Source: Methylocystis sp. MJC1
GTDB lineage: Bacteria > Pseudomonadota > Alphaproteobacteria > Rhizobiales > Beijerinckiaceae
NCBI RefSeq assembly: GCF_026427715.1
Contig: NZ_CP107558.1
Span: 347,001 to 411,000, forward strand
Length of the DNA stretch: 64,000 nt
Direction of reading: 5' to 3'
In this document: in pieces, positions 18,153-28,357 of the stretch
How the letters are laid out: each line of letters begins with the position of its first letter
Numbering within the stretch: position 1 is the stretch's first letter
Position numbers and translations under genes: made by a program
Notes under the pieces: generated by a model
The model's input: only the letters and a program-made list of their open reading frames with translations
Databases searched by the model: none
What the model was told of the DNA's origin: nothing

Positions 18153-19862
18153 GTGCCGCCGGGAAGCTCGAGGAGCCGCGTTGCGTTGGCTGCGCTCTGC
18201 GCCGCATTGGCCATGGCTGTTGCGGCGCCTGCCCGCGGCCAGGCCTTGACGCAACCTAAGGCGAGCTCGCCCCTCTCGGCGCTTGCGGGGCAGGACAAGC
18301 CGCCGCTACGCCGCCTGGATTCCGCCGGCGCCTCCTCCGTTCCCCAAGAGGGGAGCCTGGCCTTGGGGCAGGACCCCGGCGTTCCCAAGGCGGCCAATTA
18401 CGGCGCGCCGGTGAAACGGCAAAAGCTGCCCAAGCCTTACCCGCCGCGGCGCGCGCCCTATCCGCCGCCTTTCTTGCCGAAAACGCCGCTGCCGGCGCTG
18501 GAGCCATACAAATCCTCCTATGTCGCCAAGCGGCAGGCTTTGCGGCTGCGGTCGACCTATGCGCCGCCCGGTCAGCAGCTTCTCGCGCCTGCGCCCCCCG
18601 TGACGGTCGCCGCCGAGCCGACGATCAAGACCAAGCCAAAGCCAAAGGTCGAGCCGAACCCCTATGATCCGCTCGGCGTCGCTGTCGGCTCGACGCTGCT
18701 GTTTCCTTACGTCCAGGCGTCCGGCGGCTATGATGACAACCCCAACCGCCTGGCTCCGAGCTACAATCCGCGCGGCTCGATGCTGTTTCGGGGCGAAGGC
18801 GGGCTGCAGGTTAAATCCAACTGGTCGCGCCACAGCCTCGAAGGCGAATTGCGCGGGGGCTATTCGGAATATTTCGACTATCCGGCCGCGAGCCGCCCGG
18901 ACGCCCAAGGCGCGATGGCCGCGCGCTACGACCTGACGCGCGACACCACGCTCGATCTGCGCGGACGTCTGCAGCTCGATACGCAGCGGCCCGGCGCGCC
19001 GGCGATCTCCGCCGATCAGTCGAGCGTCTATGTCGTCAACCGGCCGATCATACTTGGGGTCGGAACCCAGGGCGGCGTCACGCAGAAATTCGGGCGGATC
19101 GAGGTTTCGCTACGCGGCACTTATGATCGCGTCTGGTATCAGAACGCGCAATATTCGAACGGCACGACGCTCAATCTTGCATCGACGAGCTACAACGACT
19201 TTGGCGCGCTTCTGCGAACCTCCTATGAGGTAACGCCGGATCTGAAGCCTTTCGTGGAAGGGACCGTCGACAGGCGCATTCACGACTCGCCGATCGACTT
19301 CAACGGCTTCTATCGCGATAGCACCGGCTACATCATCCGCGGCGGCGCCACCTTCAACGTCACGGAAATGGTGAAGGGCGAGGTTTCCGGCGGATATGGC
19401 CAAAGAAATTACGCCGACTTCCGTCTGGCGGAGCTGCGCGGGCCGGTAATCGACGCCGCGCTCATCTATACGCCCTCTGCGCTCACGACGCTGACGCTGC
19501 GCGGCTCGACGACAATGAACGAAACCACGCTCGCCTACGCCAGCGGCGTGCTGACGCGTTCGATCACCGCGACGCTCTCGCATGACCTGATGCGAAACCT
19601 CAACGTCACCTTTACGGGCGGTTATTTCACCAACGACTATCAGAGCTCGAACTCGCCCATCGTCGTGGCCGCGGCCGCCGCTTCGGGCGCAACCCTGAAC
19701 GTCCACGAACGTGGCGGCAGCGCCGCCGTCCGGCTGGAATACAAGCTGACGCGAACGATCACGCTGCGCGGCAGCTTCACCCATGAGCAACTCAGCAGCT
19801 CGTTCCGCAACGCCGGTTATTCGGCCAATGTTTATCTCCTGGGCTTGAGGTTCCAGCTTTGA
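18153..19862 (+). CDS. Outer-membrane beta-barrel protein
   Basis: 569 residues from a GTG start preceded by GCGAGGG. The N terminus is a signal peptide (VALAALCAALAMAVAAPARGQA). Then comes a ~100-residue Pro-rich basic linker (KLPKPYPPRRAPYPPPFLPK) and about 400 residues of alternating strands rich in aromatic and Thr/Gly residues, ending with a strand GLRFQL. The pattern fits an outer-membrane beta-barrel of the type often encoded beside exopolysaccharide genes in this order. It lies 37 bases before a polysaccharide flippase gene, suggesting an export or surface role. The exact family and function are not certain. Confidence 0.8.
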   Translation: MPPGSSRSRVALAALCAALAMAVAAPARGQALTQPKASSPLSALAGQDKPPLRRLDSAGASSVPQEGSLALGQDPGVPKAANYGAPVKRQKLPKPYPPRRAPYPPPFLPKTPLPALEPYKSSYVAKRQALRLRSTYAPPGQQLLAPAPPVTVAAEPTIKTKPKPKVEPNPYDPLGVAVGSTLLFPYVQASGGYDDNPNRLAPSYNPRGSMLFRGEGGLQVKSNWSRHSLEGELRGGYSEYFDYPAASRPDAQGAMAARYDLTRDTTLDLRGRLQLDTQRPGAPAISADQSSVYVVNRPIILGVGTQGGVTQKFGRIEVSLRGTYDRVWYQNAQYSNGTTLNLASTSYNDFGALLRTSYEVTPDLKPFVEGTVDRRIHDSPIDFNGFYRDSTGYIIRGGATFNVTEMVKGEVSGGYGQRNYADFRLAELRGPVIDAALIYTPSALTTLTLRGSTTMNETTLAYASGVLTRSITATLSHDLMRNLNVTFTGGYFTNDYQSSNSPIVVAAAAASGATLNVHERGGSAAVRLEYKLTRTITLRGSFTHEQLSSSFRNAGYSANVYLLGLRFQL

Positions 19863-19899
19863 AACCGCGCCCGCAGGCCATCGAGGAGAGGGTGGCGCA

Positions 19900-21345
19900 A
19901 TGTGGATGATGATTCCCTTCATCCTCAACAGCCTGCTGAATTTCGTCGTCGGGCTGCTCGTCGCCAAATTTCTGGGGCCGGCGGAATATGGACGTTTCGT
20001 CCTTGCGCTTTCCGTCGCCGTCGTCGCCCAGACCTTCGTCTTCGATTGGCTCCGCCTCGCGGCGACGCGCTATTACTCGGAACAAGACCGGAAGGACCAT
20101 CCGGAAATCCGCTCGACGCTCGATGCAGCCTTTGCTGCGCTCGCAGCGCTCGCCATTGTGGCGGCGCTCCTCCTCTATGCGTTGCGGCTGGATCTCCCGC
20201 TCGATCACGACCTCGCCGCGCTTGCTGTCGGGGTCTCGCTCTCCAACGCGCTTTTCGACACAGCGACCGCGCTCGTTCGCGCGCGTTTCCACGACAAGGC
20301 CTATAGCGCTTTGGTGATCGCCAAGAACGTGCTCGCATTCTCGCTGACGGTTGGCGGCGCTTTCGTGTTCGGCTCCGCCAATGTGGCGCTTGTCGGCATG
20401 ATGATTTCGGTCGGCGGCTGCCTCATTGTGGCGCGGGGCGAGCTTGCCGATCCGAAGACGAGCTTTCGCCTGGCGCAGCGCCGGCTTGCGGCGCGCTTTC
20501 TGGCCTATGGCGCGCCGATCGTCCTTGCCGCCGTGCTTTATCAGATCGTGCCGCTCATCAACCGCACGCTGCTGGCGCGGGATCACGGTTTCGCGGAGGT
20601 GGGGCAGATTTCGCTCGCCTTCGAGACCGGAGTGCGCATCGTCGGCGCGATTGGCTCGGCGATCGACGTCATTCTCTTCCAGCTTGCCGTGCATACGGAG
20701 CGGACGGCGGGAGCCGACGCGGCGCGGGCGCAGATTTCCCGCAATTTAGGCGTTGTCTTTGCGATCGTCGCGCCCGCGGTTGCTGGCTCTTGGCTCATTC
20801 TCCCGAGCTTCGAGGCGCTCTTCGCGCCCGAGAATTTCCGAGGCCAGTTCGCGCATTACTTCGCGCTGATGACGCCCGCGCTCTTCGCCTTCGCCATGAC
20901 GAATTACGGCGTGAACACCGCCTTTCAGCTCGCGCATCGATTGACGCCGTTGATCGCAGCGGCGTTGATCGCCTTGCTCGCCGATCTCCTGGCCGTCATG
21001 CTGCTGCCGGCGACTGCGGACGCCACGCGCTTTGCTTATGCGCAATCCATTTCTTCTGTGGCTGGTTTTGCGACGCTTGCCGCCATGCTTTTCTTGCTGG
21101 AGCCAATGTGGCCCCGCGCCCGTGATGTCGTCGGAGCCGTGGTTGCGACAGTGGCCATGCTTCTCCTGGGCGCGCCGATGCGCGCCATGACGCCGGGCGT
21201 CGTTACGCTCGCAATGCAAATTCTTGCTGGCGCCGCTGTTTATGGCGTCGTCACTTATGCCTTCGACGTCGCGGATCTGCGTGGGATGATCTTGCCGAGT
21301 GTCATGAGGCGGCTGCGACGGACAAAAGCCGAGGCGCGCTCATAA
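19900..21345 (+). CDS. Polysaccharide flippase (Wzx-like, MATE/MVF superfamily)
   Basis: 481 residues with about 12-14 hydrophobic segments. The N terminus (FILNSLLNFVVGLLVAKFLGPAEYGRFVLAL) is typical of lipid-linked oligosaccharide flippases. Such proteins move undecaprenyl-linked repeat units across the inner membrane. GAGGAGAGGG precedes the ATG. The gene overlaps the 3' end of the convergent glycosyltransferase gene by 6 bases. No polymerase (Wzy) or ligase is seen near it. Confidence 0.88.
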   Translation: MWMMIPFILNSLLNFVVGLLVAKFLGPAEYGRFVLALSVAVVAQTFVFDWLRLAATRYYSEQDRKDHPEIRSTLDAAFAALAALAIVAALLLYALRLDLPLDHDLAALAVGVSLSNALFDTATALVRARFHDKAYSALVIAKNVLAFSLTVGGAFVFGSANVALVGMMISVGGCLIVARGELADPKTSFRLAQRRLAARFLAYGAPIVLAAVLYQIVPLINRTLLARDHGFAEVGQISLAFETGVRIVGAIGSAIDVILFQLAVHTERTAGADAARAQISRNLGVVFAIVAPAVAGSWLILPSFEALFAPENFRGQFAHYFALMTPALFAFAMTNYGVNTAFQLAHRLTPLIAAALIALLADLLAVMLLPATADATRFAYAQSISSVAGFATLAAMLFLLEPMWPRARDVVGAVVATVAMLLLGAPMRAMTPGVVTLAMQILAGAAVYGVVTYAFDVADLRGMILPSVMRRLRRTKAEARS

Positions 21346-22203
21346 TTCCAGCACCCGGCGCGGGTCGCAGCGACCGCGCGCCAGGTCGAGCAAGGCAAGC
21401 AGATTGCCGCGCAATCTGCCATAGCGGTCGATCCCGGGCTCGGGGACGAGCGATTTGATGAGATTGGCCAGGAAATTCCTGCTCGCGAGATTCATGACGA
21501 AGCGAGCAGAAACGGTTCCTTTGCGCAAGAGGTACAGCGGGTTGGCGATCTGCGAATAGCCCAGCCGCACGCCGGACGTCCGGCCGGAACGAACGCCGAG
21601 ATGCACCCCAGCGAATGAATTCGTGCGGACGACGCGGCCCACCCGCGCGTAAAGCGCCGAGAAGTCGGTATCCTCCAGCCATCCGTAGAGCGACAGATTT
21701 TCATCGAACCGCGCCTGCGGCGCCGCGGCCAAGCGAAAGGCCATGTTGCAGCCATATGTGCCCGTCTCGTCGCTCATTCGGATATCGTTAGGGGGCGAAT
21801 AGGCGGCGACGAGGGCGTCGGCCTGGGCGAAATCGAGCGGCTCGCGATCGTGAATGCCGTCGGCGATCAGATGGCCCGAGGCGGCCACAATGTCTGGATG
21901 CTCGGTGAACAAACGCCTGACGCCATCGATGAAGCCTTTGCCGGGCACATAATCGTCGTCGACGAAGATGAGGATATCCGCATCCTCCCCCACAAGGTCC
22001 AAGGCGTGATTGCGTTGGATTGTGAGTCCGCGCGCGCGCGCGACATGGAACTCCGCTTCGCCGGCCGGGATCGGCGCGTCTTCGGGAGACGCGCCTATCA
22101 CCAGCAGGCGATGCAGTTCACCAGTGAATTTCGCGAAACGCTGCAGGCACTGCCCGACGATATGCGGCCGCCCGGTGGTGGCGATTGCGACGACGATCTT
22201 CAT
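21340..22203 (-). CDS. Glycosyltransferase family 2
   Basis: 287 residues. A GT-A fold is indicated by the N terminus MKIVVAIATTGRPHIVGQCL and the acidic metal/nucleotide-binding motif ILIFVDDDYVPG. The block LSLYGWLEDTDFSALYAR is like the ED acceptor-site motif of the family. It probably adds a sugar to a lipid-linked or surface glycan in the cytoplasm. It follows the GT4 gene on the same strand with a 4-base gap, so the two form an operon pointing away from mgtA and towards the flippase. Confidence 0.9.
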   Translation of the reverse strand: MKIVVAIATTGRPHIVGQCLQRFAKFTGELHRLLVIGASPEDAPIPAGEAEFHVARARGLTIQRNHALDLVGEDADILIFVDDDYVPGKGFIDGVRRLFTEHPDIVAASGHLIADGIHDREPLDFAQADALVAAYSPPNDIRMSDETGTYGCNMAFRLAAAPQARFDENLSLYGWLEDTDFSALYARVGRVVRTNSFAGVHLGVRSGRTSGVRLGYSQIANPLYLLRKGTVSARFVMNLASRNFLANLIKSLVPEPGIDRYGRLRGNLLALLDLARGRCDPRRVLEL

Positions 22204-22207
22204 GCCG

Positions 22208-23446
22208 CTAAGCCGGGCTCTGCGCCGCGCGCCAATGCCGCTGCACTTTCTCGTAGACGGCGGCGACGGAATCGAGGTGGCGATCGAGCGTCAGCGGCGC
22301 CGCCCAATAGCGCGCATAGGCCGCCTCCGCCATCCGCCGCGCAAGGCCGTCGTCCTTGAGACGTGTGATGGCCGCCGCGAGCGATTGGGCGTCGGATGAT
22401 TTGAACCAGATGCCAGTTTCGCCGTCGACGACGGCCTCGCGACCGGCGCAAAGTTCGCTGACGATCACGGGCGTGCCGAGCGCCAGCGACTCATAGACGG
22501 TGAGCGGCTGGCCCTCATACCAAACGGAAGGGAAGACGAGGGCCCGCGCGGCGCGCAGCGCCTCGCGCACTTCCGAAGGGGTCCGCCAACCCAGAAATTT
22601 CGCTTCCGGGAATTCTTTTTCGAGCCCTTCGCGCTCGGGGCCATCGCCGATGAAGACGGGCGTGACGCCTGCAAGGCGCGCGCCTTGGGCGAAATAACGC
22701 GGTCCCTTTTCCGCCGAGAGGCGGCCCACGAAGACGAAATCCGCCGGCGCATGGTCGCCCTTCGGTCCCAGGTCCGAGACATCGATCGGATTGCCGACCT
22801 CATAGAAGACGGCGTCCTTCGGCATATAGGGCGCAATAACCTCGCGCTGCAGCTTCGAGATGGAAATGATGTGGCGCGCCGTCTCATAGAGGCCGCTCGC
22901 ATAGAGCATCAGCGCATGGCGCCCGATGCGCATCAGCTTGCGATGGTATCCGCGTGAGTCGCAGTTATGCGCGATGCATCCGAGCGACATGGCTTTGTAG
23001 TCGCAGTTGCGCGCCGCGCCGTAGTCGTAAAAACCGCCATTGGGGCAGGCGAGATAAAATTCATGCAGCGTATGAACCACCGGCAGCCCCGAGCGCCTCA
23101 GCGCCCGGCCGATCGAGGGCGAGAGCGCCTTGGCCCAGCCATGCACATGGACGATCGTCTGGGCGGGATCGCAAGAGGCGAGAAGACCGGCGAGCCCATG
23201 CTCCGCCGCCGCGTTCCAGAGCCATTGGGCGCCAAAACGCGCCAGGGAAGGTGCAGACATCACGTCCGCTTGATCGAGCAGCGTCACCGAGACGCCGGCC
23301 TCGACGAGGCTTGGCTCAACCGGGCCGACTGCGGAAAAATAATCGACGCGATAACCGCGCCGCGCAAAGCCCTTGGCGCTGTCTATGGCGACCTTGGCGA
23401 GGCCGCCGTTGATATGCGCGTGATCGGTCACGACAATGATGCGCAT
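22208..23446 (-). CDS. Glycosyltransferase family 4
   Basis: 412 residues from the ATG at 23446 (MRIIVVTDHAHINGGLAKV); the open frame extends upstream without conserved sequence. GT-B features are the N-terminal GGLAKVA loop, FVGRLSAEKGP at the start of the C-terminal domain, FIGDGPERE, and the E-x7-E type motif in YEGQPLTVYESLALGTPVIVS. A cysteine-rich insert of roughly 35 residues (CPNGGFYDYG..., four Cys) sits in the N-terminal domain, as in some wall-polysaccharide GT4 enzymes. Donor and acceptor are not predictable. Confidence 0.9.
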   Translation of the reverse strand: MRIIVVTDHAHINGGLAKVAIDSAKGFARRGYRVDYFSAVGPVEPSLVEAGVSVTLLDQADVMSAPSLARFGAQWLWNAAAEHGLAGLLASCDPAQTIVHVHGWAKALSPSIGRALRRSGLPVVHTLHEFYLACPNGGFYDYGAARNCDYKAMSLGCIAHNCDSRGYHRKLMRIGRHALMLYASGLYETARHIISISKLQREVIAPYMPKDAVFYEVGNPIDVSDLGPKGDHAPADFVFVGRLSAEKGPRYFAQGARLAGVTPVFIGDGPEREGLEKEFPEAKFLGWRTPSEVREALRAARALVFPSVWYEGQPLTVYESLALGTPVIVSELCAGREAVVDGETGIWFKSSDAQSLAAAITRLKDDGLARRMAEAAYARYWAAPLTLDRHLDSVAAVYEKVQRHWRAAQSPA

Positions 23447-23592
23447 GGTCACTTGATCACGAGCTTTCTGGCGACGGCGGAATGGGCAAGGGCCGAGGAG
23501 GCCGCAGCTTACGGCTCCGCTCTTGCGCAAGCGTTAATCGGCCGCTCGAGCGCCGCGCAATAGGGATACAGACTTAACCAAAATCTGGTTCA

Positions 23593-26244
23593 ATGGGCGC
23601 GGGGCGCAGATCGCGCCGCCGCCATACAGCCGAGATCCTGCAGATGATTGCTCGCGCCGATGTTGATCAGGCTCTTCGCATGACCCTCGGAAAGGCCGCG
23701 TCGAGCGATCCGGCGGCGGCTTTTGAAGCGTTTGGCGTTTCGGAAAAGGGGCTTTCCGAGGACGAAGCGGCGCGCCGCCTCAGGCGGCATGGACCCAACC
23801 GCGTCGCCAGCGAGGCTGGCGGCGGCGTCTTTCGGGAATTGGCGCGCCACGTCTTCAACCCGCTGAATGGCCTTCTGCTGACGCTCGCCGTGGCCTCGTG
23901 GGCCTTGAGCGACCATCGGGCGGCGATCGTCATCTCGGCGATGGTGGTCCTCAGCGTGCTTCTCGCCTTCGTGCAGGAGCATCGCTCCAACGCCGCCGCC
24001 GCGAAGCTGCGCGCCATGGTGCGCACCCACGCCTCGGTTCGCCGTCCCCAGCGCGCCGATGGAGACGATCCATTCGTCGAAATCTCGCTCGAAGAGTTGG
24101 TTCCCGGCGATATTGTGCGGCTTGCCGCTGGCGACATGATACCCGCCGACGTTCGCTTGCTGACGACGAAGGATCTCTTCGTCAATCAGTCCCCCTTGAC
24201 CGGCGAGTCGATGCCTGTCGAAAAATTCGCCCACACCGTCCCAGCGACGATAGACGTTTTGGAAGCCGACAATATCGCCTTCATGGGCTCGAATGTCGTG
24301 AGCGGCTATGGAGAGGCAATTGTTGTCGTAACTGGGGGTCACACTTATTTCGGCGCTATCGCGGACCGGATTGCGGAAGCCGACGCTTCGACGGCGTTCG
24401 ACGAGAGCGTTCGCAAATTTACCTGGCTGATGATCAGCTTTATGGCTGTCATGGCGCCATTGGTATTTTTCGTTAACGGCTATTTGAAGGGCGATTGGCT
24501 CGGCGCCTTTCTCTTCGCGATTTCAGTCGCCGTCGGCCTGACGCCCGAAATGCTACCGATGATCGTCACCGTCAATCTCGCCAAAGGCGCAATCGCGATC
24601 TCCCGCGAAAAGGTGATCGTGAAGCGTCTCAACGCCATTCAGAATTTCGGCGCGATGGATGTGTTGTGCACCGATAAGACCGGCACGCTGACGCAGGACC
24701 GCATCATCCTCAAGCGCCACCTCGACATCTATGGCGAAAACTCCGACCGCGTCTTGGAGTTTGCTTATCTCAACAGCCATTTCCAGTCTGGCCTGCGCAA
24801 TCTTCTCGACATCGCCGTCCTTCAACACGCCGAGATCGAGGCGCGCCTCGCGCCACAGCATAGTTTCAAAAAGATCGACGAGATTCCGTTCGACTTCGAG
24901 CGCCGACGTCTCTCTGTCGTGGTGGAGCGCGACGATGGCGAGCGGCTATTGATCTGCAAGGGCGCCGTCGAGGAAATCTTCGCCGTCGCGACCCGTTTCG
25001 AAACCGTCGAGACAGAAGGCGCGCTCGATTCCTCGCATATTGAAGCCGCCAAGCGCGAAACGGCGAGCCTCAACGCCGATGGCTTCCGGGTCATCGCGGT
25101 CGCCTATAAGCCGGCCTCACGCGAGCAGAGCGTTTTCACGCCCGCCGACGAAAAGGAGCTGACGCTCCTCGGCTATATCGCCTTTCTCGATCCGCCGAAA
25201 GACAGCGCCGCACAGGCAATCGCCGATCTGCACAGCGCCGGCGTCGCAGTGAAGATCCTGACCGGTGACAACGACATTGTGACGCGCAAGATCTGCCATG
25301 ATGTCGGGTTGGAAATCGAACGCCTCGCGCTCGGCGCCGAGATCGAGGCGATGGATGACGCGACGCTCGCAGCTTGCGTCTCCGATATCACGGTCTTCGC
25401 CAAATTGTCGCCGCCGCAGAAAGCGCGCGTCGTGGCCGCGCTACGCGCCAACGGCCACGTCGTCGGCTATCTCGGCGACGGCATAAATGACGGGCCGGCG
25501 TTGAAAGCGGGCGACGTCGGAATTTCGGTCGATTCCGCGGTCGATATCGCCCGCGAGTCGGCGGATATCATCCTGCTCGAAAAGAGCCTTGCTGTGCTCA
25601 ACGACGGCGTCGTCGAAGGTCGGAAAGTCTTCGCCAATATTCTCAAATATGTCCGCATGGGCGCGAGCTCCAATTTCGGAAATATGTTCAGCGTGCTCGG
25701 CGCAAGCGTCTTTCTCCCTTTTCTGCCGATGACGCCGATCCAGATTCTCACCAACAATCTTCTTTATGACTTGTCGCAAACCACAATCCCCACCGACAAT
25801 GTTGACGAGGATTTCATCGCGCAGCCGCGCAAATGGGACATCGGCGGAATTGCGAGATTCATGCTCTACGTCGGCCCCGTCAGCTCCATCTTCGATTACG
25901 CCACCTTCATTTTAATGACTACGGCCTTTGACGGCTGGGAGAATCCTTCGCTCTTTCAGACAGGATGGTTCATCGAATCTCTCTTTACCCAGACGCTCAT
26001 CATCCATGTCATCCGCACGAAGAAGATCCCGTTTATCGAAAGCCGGGCGAGCACGGCGCTGCTGCTGACGACGATTCTGGTCTGTCTCATTGGCGCGGCG
26101 CTACCTTATTCGCCCTTCGCGCCTGCCTTCGGCTTTGTGCCCTTGCCGGCGTCCTATTGGCCGGCGATCGGCTTCTTCCTCATCAGCTACGCCATTCTCG
26201 CCCATATCGCCAAGACGGCCTTCTTCGAGCGCTTCGAAGATTAG
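23593..26244 (+). CDS. mgtA: Magnesium-importing P-type ATPase (type IIIB)
   Basis: 883 residues, full length for MgtA/MgtB. The order is classical: actuator TGES, phosphorylation motif DKTGTLTQ with Asp361, ILTGDND and GDGINDGPALKAGDVGISVD. The C-terminal membrane block has MTPIQILTNNLLYDLSQTTIP. It imports Mg2+ across the inner membrane using ATP, usually under low Mg2+. Start choice is uncertain: 23593 lacks a clear ribosome-binding site, and an in-frame ATG at 23644 (MIARADVDQ) is possible. No long conserved leader, mgtC or regulator is visible nearby. Confidence 0.95.
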   Translation: MGAGRRSRRRHTAEILQMIARADVDQALRMTLGKAASSDPAAAFEAFGVSEKGLSEDEAARRLRRHGPNRVASEAGGGVFRELARHVFNPLNGLLLTLAVASWALSDHRAAIVISAMVVLSVLLAFVQEHRSNAAAAKLRAMVRTHASVRRPQRADGDDPFVEISLEELVPGDIVRLAAGDMIPADVRLLTTKDLFVNQSPLTGESMPVEKFAHTVPATIDVLEADNIAFMGSNVVSGYGEAIVVVTGGHTYFGAIADRIAEADASTAFDESVRKFTWLMISFMAVMAPLVFFVNGYLKGDWLGAFLFAISVAVGLTPEMLPMIVTVNLAKGAIAISREKVIVKRLNAIQNFGAMDVLCTDKTGTLTQDRIILKRHLDIYGENSDRVLEFAYLNSHFQSGLRNLLDIAVLQHAEIEARLAPQHSFKKIDEIPFDFERRRLSVVVERDDGERLLICKGAVEEIFAVATRFETVETEGALDSSHIEAAKRETASLNADGFRVIAVAYKPASREQSVFTPADEKELTLLGYIAFLDPPKDSAAQAIADLHSAGVAVKILTGDNDIVTRKICHDVGLEIERLALGAEIEAMDDATLAACVSDITVFAKLSPPQKARVVAALRANGHVVGYLGDGINDGPALKAGDVGISVDSAVDIARESADIILLEKSLAVLNDGVVEGRKVFANILKYVRMGASSNFGNMFSVLGASVFLPFLPMTPIQILTNNLLYDLSQTTIPTDNVDEDFIAQPRKWDIGGIARFMLYVGPVSSIFDYATFILMTTAFDGWENPSLFQTGWFIESLFTQTLIIHVIRTKKIPFIESRASTALLLTTILVCLIGAALPYSPFAPAFGFVPLPASYWPAIGFFLISYAILAHIAKTAFFERFED

Positions 26245-26357
26245 TCCACGCAAGCGCAGCGGGAGGCAAAGAGGCGCCCGCCTGCTTGGCCGGGAACAAA
26301 AGCGCGATCGAGGAAATTTAAAAGCTTCCTAGACGTCTTTCCACTCGGAGGACGCCG

Positions 26358-27572
26358 ATGCGGCGCATGCTCCTTATCGCTTTCGTCTTCGCCGGCGCGC
26401 TTGCCCTTGCTGGCGCGCTCGCGCTCACGCAGCATCCGCGCGAGCCGCAGCGCGCCAGAAGCGCGGCCGAAATAGAAGCGATCCTGAAGGATCTGCGGGC
26501 GCCGGAAGATTTCTCCATTTTTCTTTATGCGCGCGCGCCAGGGGCGCGCACTCTTGCCGTGGGCCCCAGAGGCAAAGCGATTTTCATCGGCACCGGCGTC
26601 GAGAACGTCGTCTACGTGCTGACGTCCGGCGCCGGCCGCGCGGCCAATGTCGAGCGCCTCGAACTGGCCTTCACATTCGATCTGCCGCACGGCTTGTGCT
26701 TTTCGCCGGAGGGAACGCTCTTCATCGTAGAACGCAACCGTGTTTTGAGTATCCCGAAGGCCGAAGAGGAATGGCGCCGGCCACATGCACGCATTGTCGT
26801 CGCGAAGGGCGAGCTCATACCGCGCCAGGAGGAAAGCGACGGCCATACGTTGCGCGTCTGCCGCGTGGGGCCGGATGGCAAGCTTTATATATCGCTCGGC
26901 CAGCCCTATGACGTCGCGCCGAAGGAAAAGCTCACTTTCTACGAGCGCACGGGCGTCGGCGGAATCATCCGCATGAATCCCGACGGCTCGCGACGAGAAG
27001 TTTTCGCACGCGGCGTGCGCAATTCGGTGGGCATGGATTTCAACCCCGCCGATGGGGCGCTTTGGTTCACTGACAATCAGACGAACGAGATGGGAGACGA
27101 CAAGCCGCCCGGCGAATTGAACCGCGCGCCGATCCCCTGGCTGCACTTTGGCTTCCCCTGGTATGGGGGCGGGCATGTGCGCACGGTGGAATATGCGTCG
27201 GACGAGCCGCCGCCCGGCGTCGTCTTTCCGGAGGTGGAGGAAGAAGCCCACGCCGCCGACCTCGGCATGGTTTTTTACACGGGCGAGACTTTCCCGAAAA
27301 AATACCGGGGCGGCATTTTCTCGGCGCAGCACGGCTCAGGCGCCCGGACGCAGCCGGTCGGCGCGCGGCTGATGTTCACGCGCCTCGGCCCGGACGGAAC
27401 CGGCGGCGTCAGCGAACCCTTCGTCGAAGGCTGGAACAAGGGCGTCATGCCCTATAGGGGCACGCCGGTCGACGTGGCGCAGACGCCGGGCGGCGATCTT
27501 CTTGTCACGGATGACGAGAATGGCGCCATTTACCGGATCAGCTACCAGCGCTCTATCATCGCGGGGCAATGA
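26358..27572 (+). CDS. PQQ-dependent sugar dehydrogenase-like beta-propeller protein
   Basis: 404 residues with an N-terminal signal or anchor (LLIAFVFAGALALAGALAL), so periplasmic or membrane-tethered. The rest matches the soluble glucose/sorbosone dehydrogenase beta-propeller family: FDLPHGLCFSPEGTLF, DGHTLRVCRVGPDGKLYISLG, GVRNSVGMDFNP and LWFTDNQTNEMGDD. It ends GDLLVTDDENGAIYRI. Such enzymes oxidise sugars or alcohols with PQQ when the binding residues are kept, but many homologues lack activity. GGAGG precedes the ATG. The substrate is unknown. Confidence 0.85.
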   Translation: MRRMLLIAFVFAGALALAGALALTQHPREPQRARSAAEIEAILKDLRAPEDFSIFLYARAPGARTLAVGPRGKAIFIGTGVENVVYVLTSGAGRAANVERLELAFTFDLPHGLCFSPEGTLFIVERNRVLSIPKAEEEWRRPHARIVVAKGELIPRQEESDGHTLRVCRVGPDGKLYISLGQPYDVAPKEKLTFYERTGVGGIIRMNPDGSRREVFARGVRNSVGMDFNPADGALWFTDNQTNEMGDDKPPGELNRAPIPWLHFGFPWYGGGHVRTVEYASDEPPPGVVFPEVEEEAHAADLGMVFYTGETFPKKYRGGIFSAQHGSGARTQPVGARLMFTRLGPDGTGGVSEPFVEGWNKGVMPYRGTPVDVAQTPGGDLLVTDDENGAIYRISYQRSIIAGQ

Positions 27573-27636
27573 GGCGCGGGATTGCCGAACGGCAGGCGCG
27601 GGGCCATTTGCTTGCTAAAGCAATCGGAGCAGAACG

Positions 27637-28341
27637 ATGCAAGTGGCGATCAGAAAGGCCGACGAGCGAGGGATGGCCGACTTCGGCTGGCTCGACAGCC
27701 GTCACAGTTTTTCCTTCGGGCAATATTTCGATCCGGAGCACATGGGATTCGGCCCGCTACGGGTCATCAATGAGGATCGCGTCGCGCCCGGCGGCGGCTT
27801 TCCCACCCATCCGCACAAGGACATGGAGATCATTTCCTATGTGCTCGACGGCGCGCTGGCGCATAAGGACAGCACGGGCGTCGGCTCCATCGTCCGCGCC
27901 GGAGACGTCCAGCGCATGAGCGCAGGGACCGGCGTGCGTCACAGCGAATACAACGCCTCGGATCGCGCCCCCGCACATTTCCTGCAGATCTGGATTCTGC
28001 CGGAGCGCGACGGTCTCGCGCCGGGCTATGAGCAGAAGCGTTTCGGGCCGCAGGAAAAGCGCGGCCGCCTGCGCCTCATCGCATCACGCGACGGACGCGA
28101 CGGCTCCCTCACGATCCATCAGGACGTCGACCTTTACGCGACGATGCTGGCCGCTGGCCAAAGCGTGTCTCACCAAGTGGAGCCCGGCCGGGCCGCCTGG
28201 GTGCAGGTCGCGCGCGGCAGGGTCTCGGTGAATGGCGCGCGCCTCGAGGCTGGCGACGGGATCGCGGTGAGCGAGACGGACGCCATTTGCCTCGAAGGAA
28301 GCGACGACGCTGAGGCGCTGGTCTTCGATATGGCAATGTGA
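27637..28341 (+). CDS. Pirin-family bicupin
   Basis: 234 residues, the length of the YhhW-type pirins. The N-terminal cupin carries the metal ligands in the conserved FPTHPHKDMEIISYVL and GTGVRHSEYN segments. The C-terminal cupin is more diverged. Family members bind Fe or Ni and some have quercetinase activity; others act in redox sensing. GGAG precedes the ATG. The 64-base gap to the upstream sugar dehydrogenase allows cotranscription. Confidence 0.94.
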   Translation: MQVAIRKADERGMADFGWLDSRHSFSFGQYFDPEHMGFGPLRVINEDRVAPGGGFPTHPHKDMEIISYVLDGALAHKDSTGVGSIVRAGDVQRMSAGTGVRHSEYNASDRAPAHFLQIWILPERDGLAPGYEQKRFGPQEKRGRLRLIASRDGRDGSLTIHQDVDLYATMLAAGQSVSHQVEPGRAAWVQVARGRVSVNGARLEAGDGIAVSETDAICLEGSDDAEALVFDMAM

Positions 28342-28357
28342 GGCGGGCTTGCGGGCC

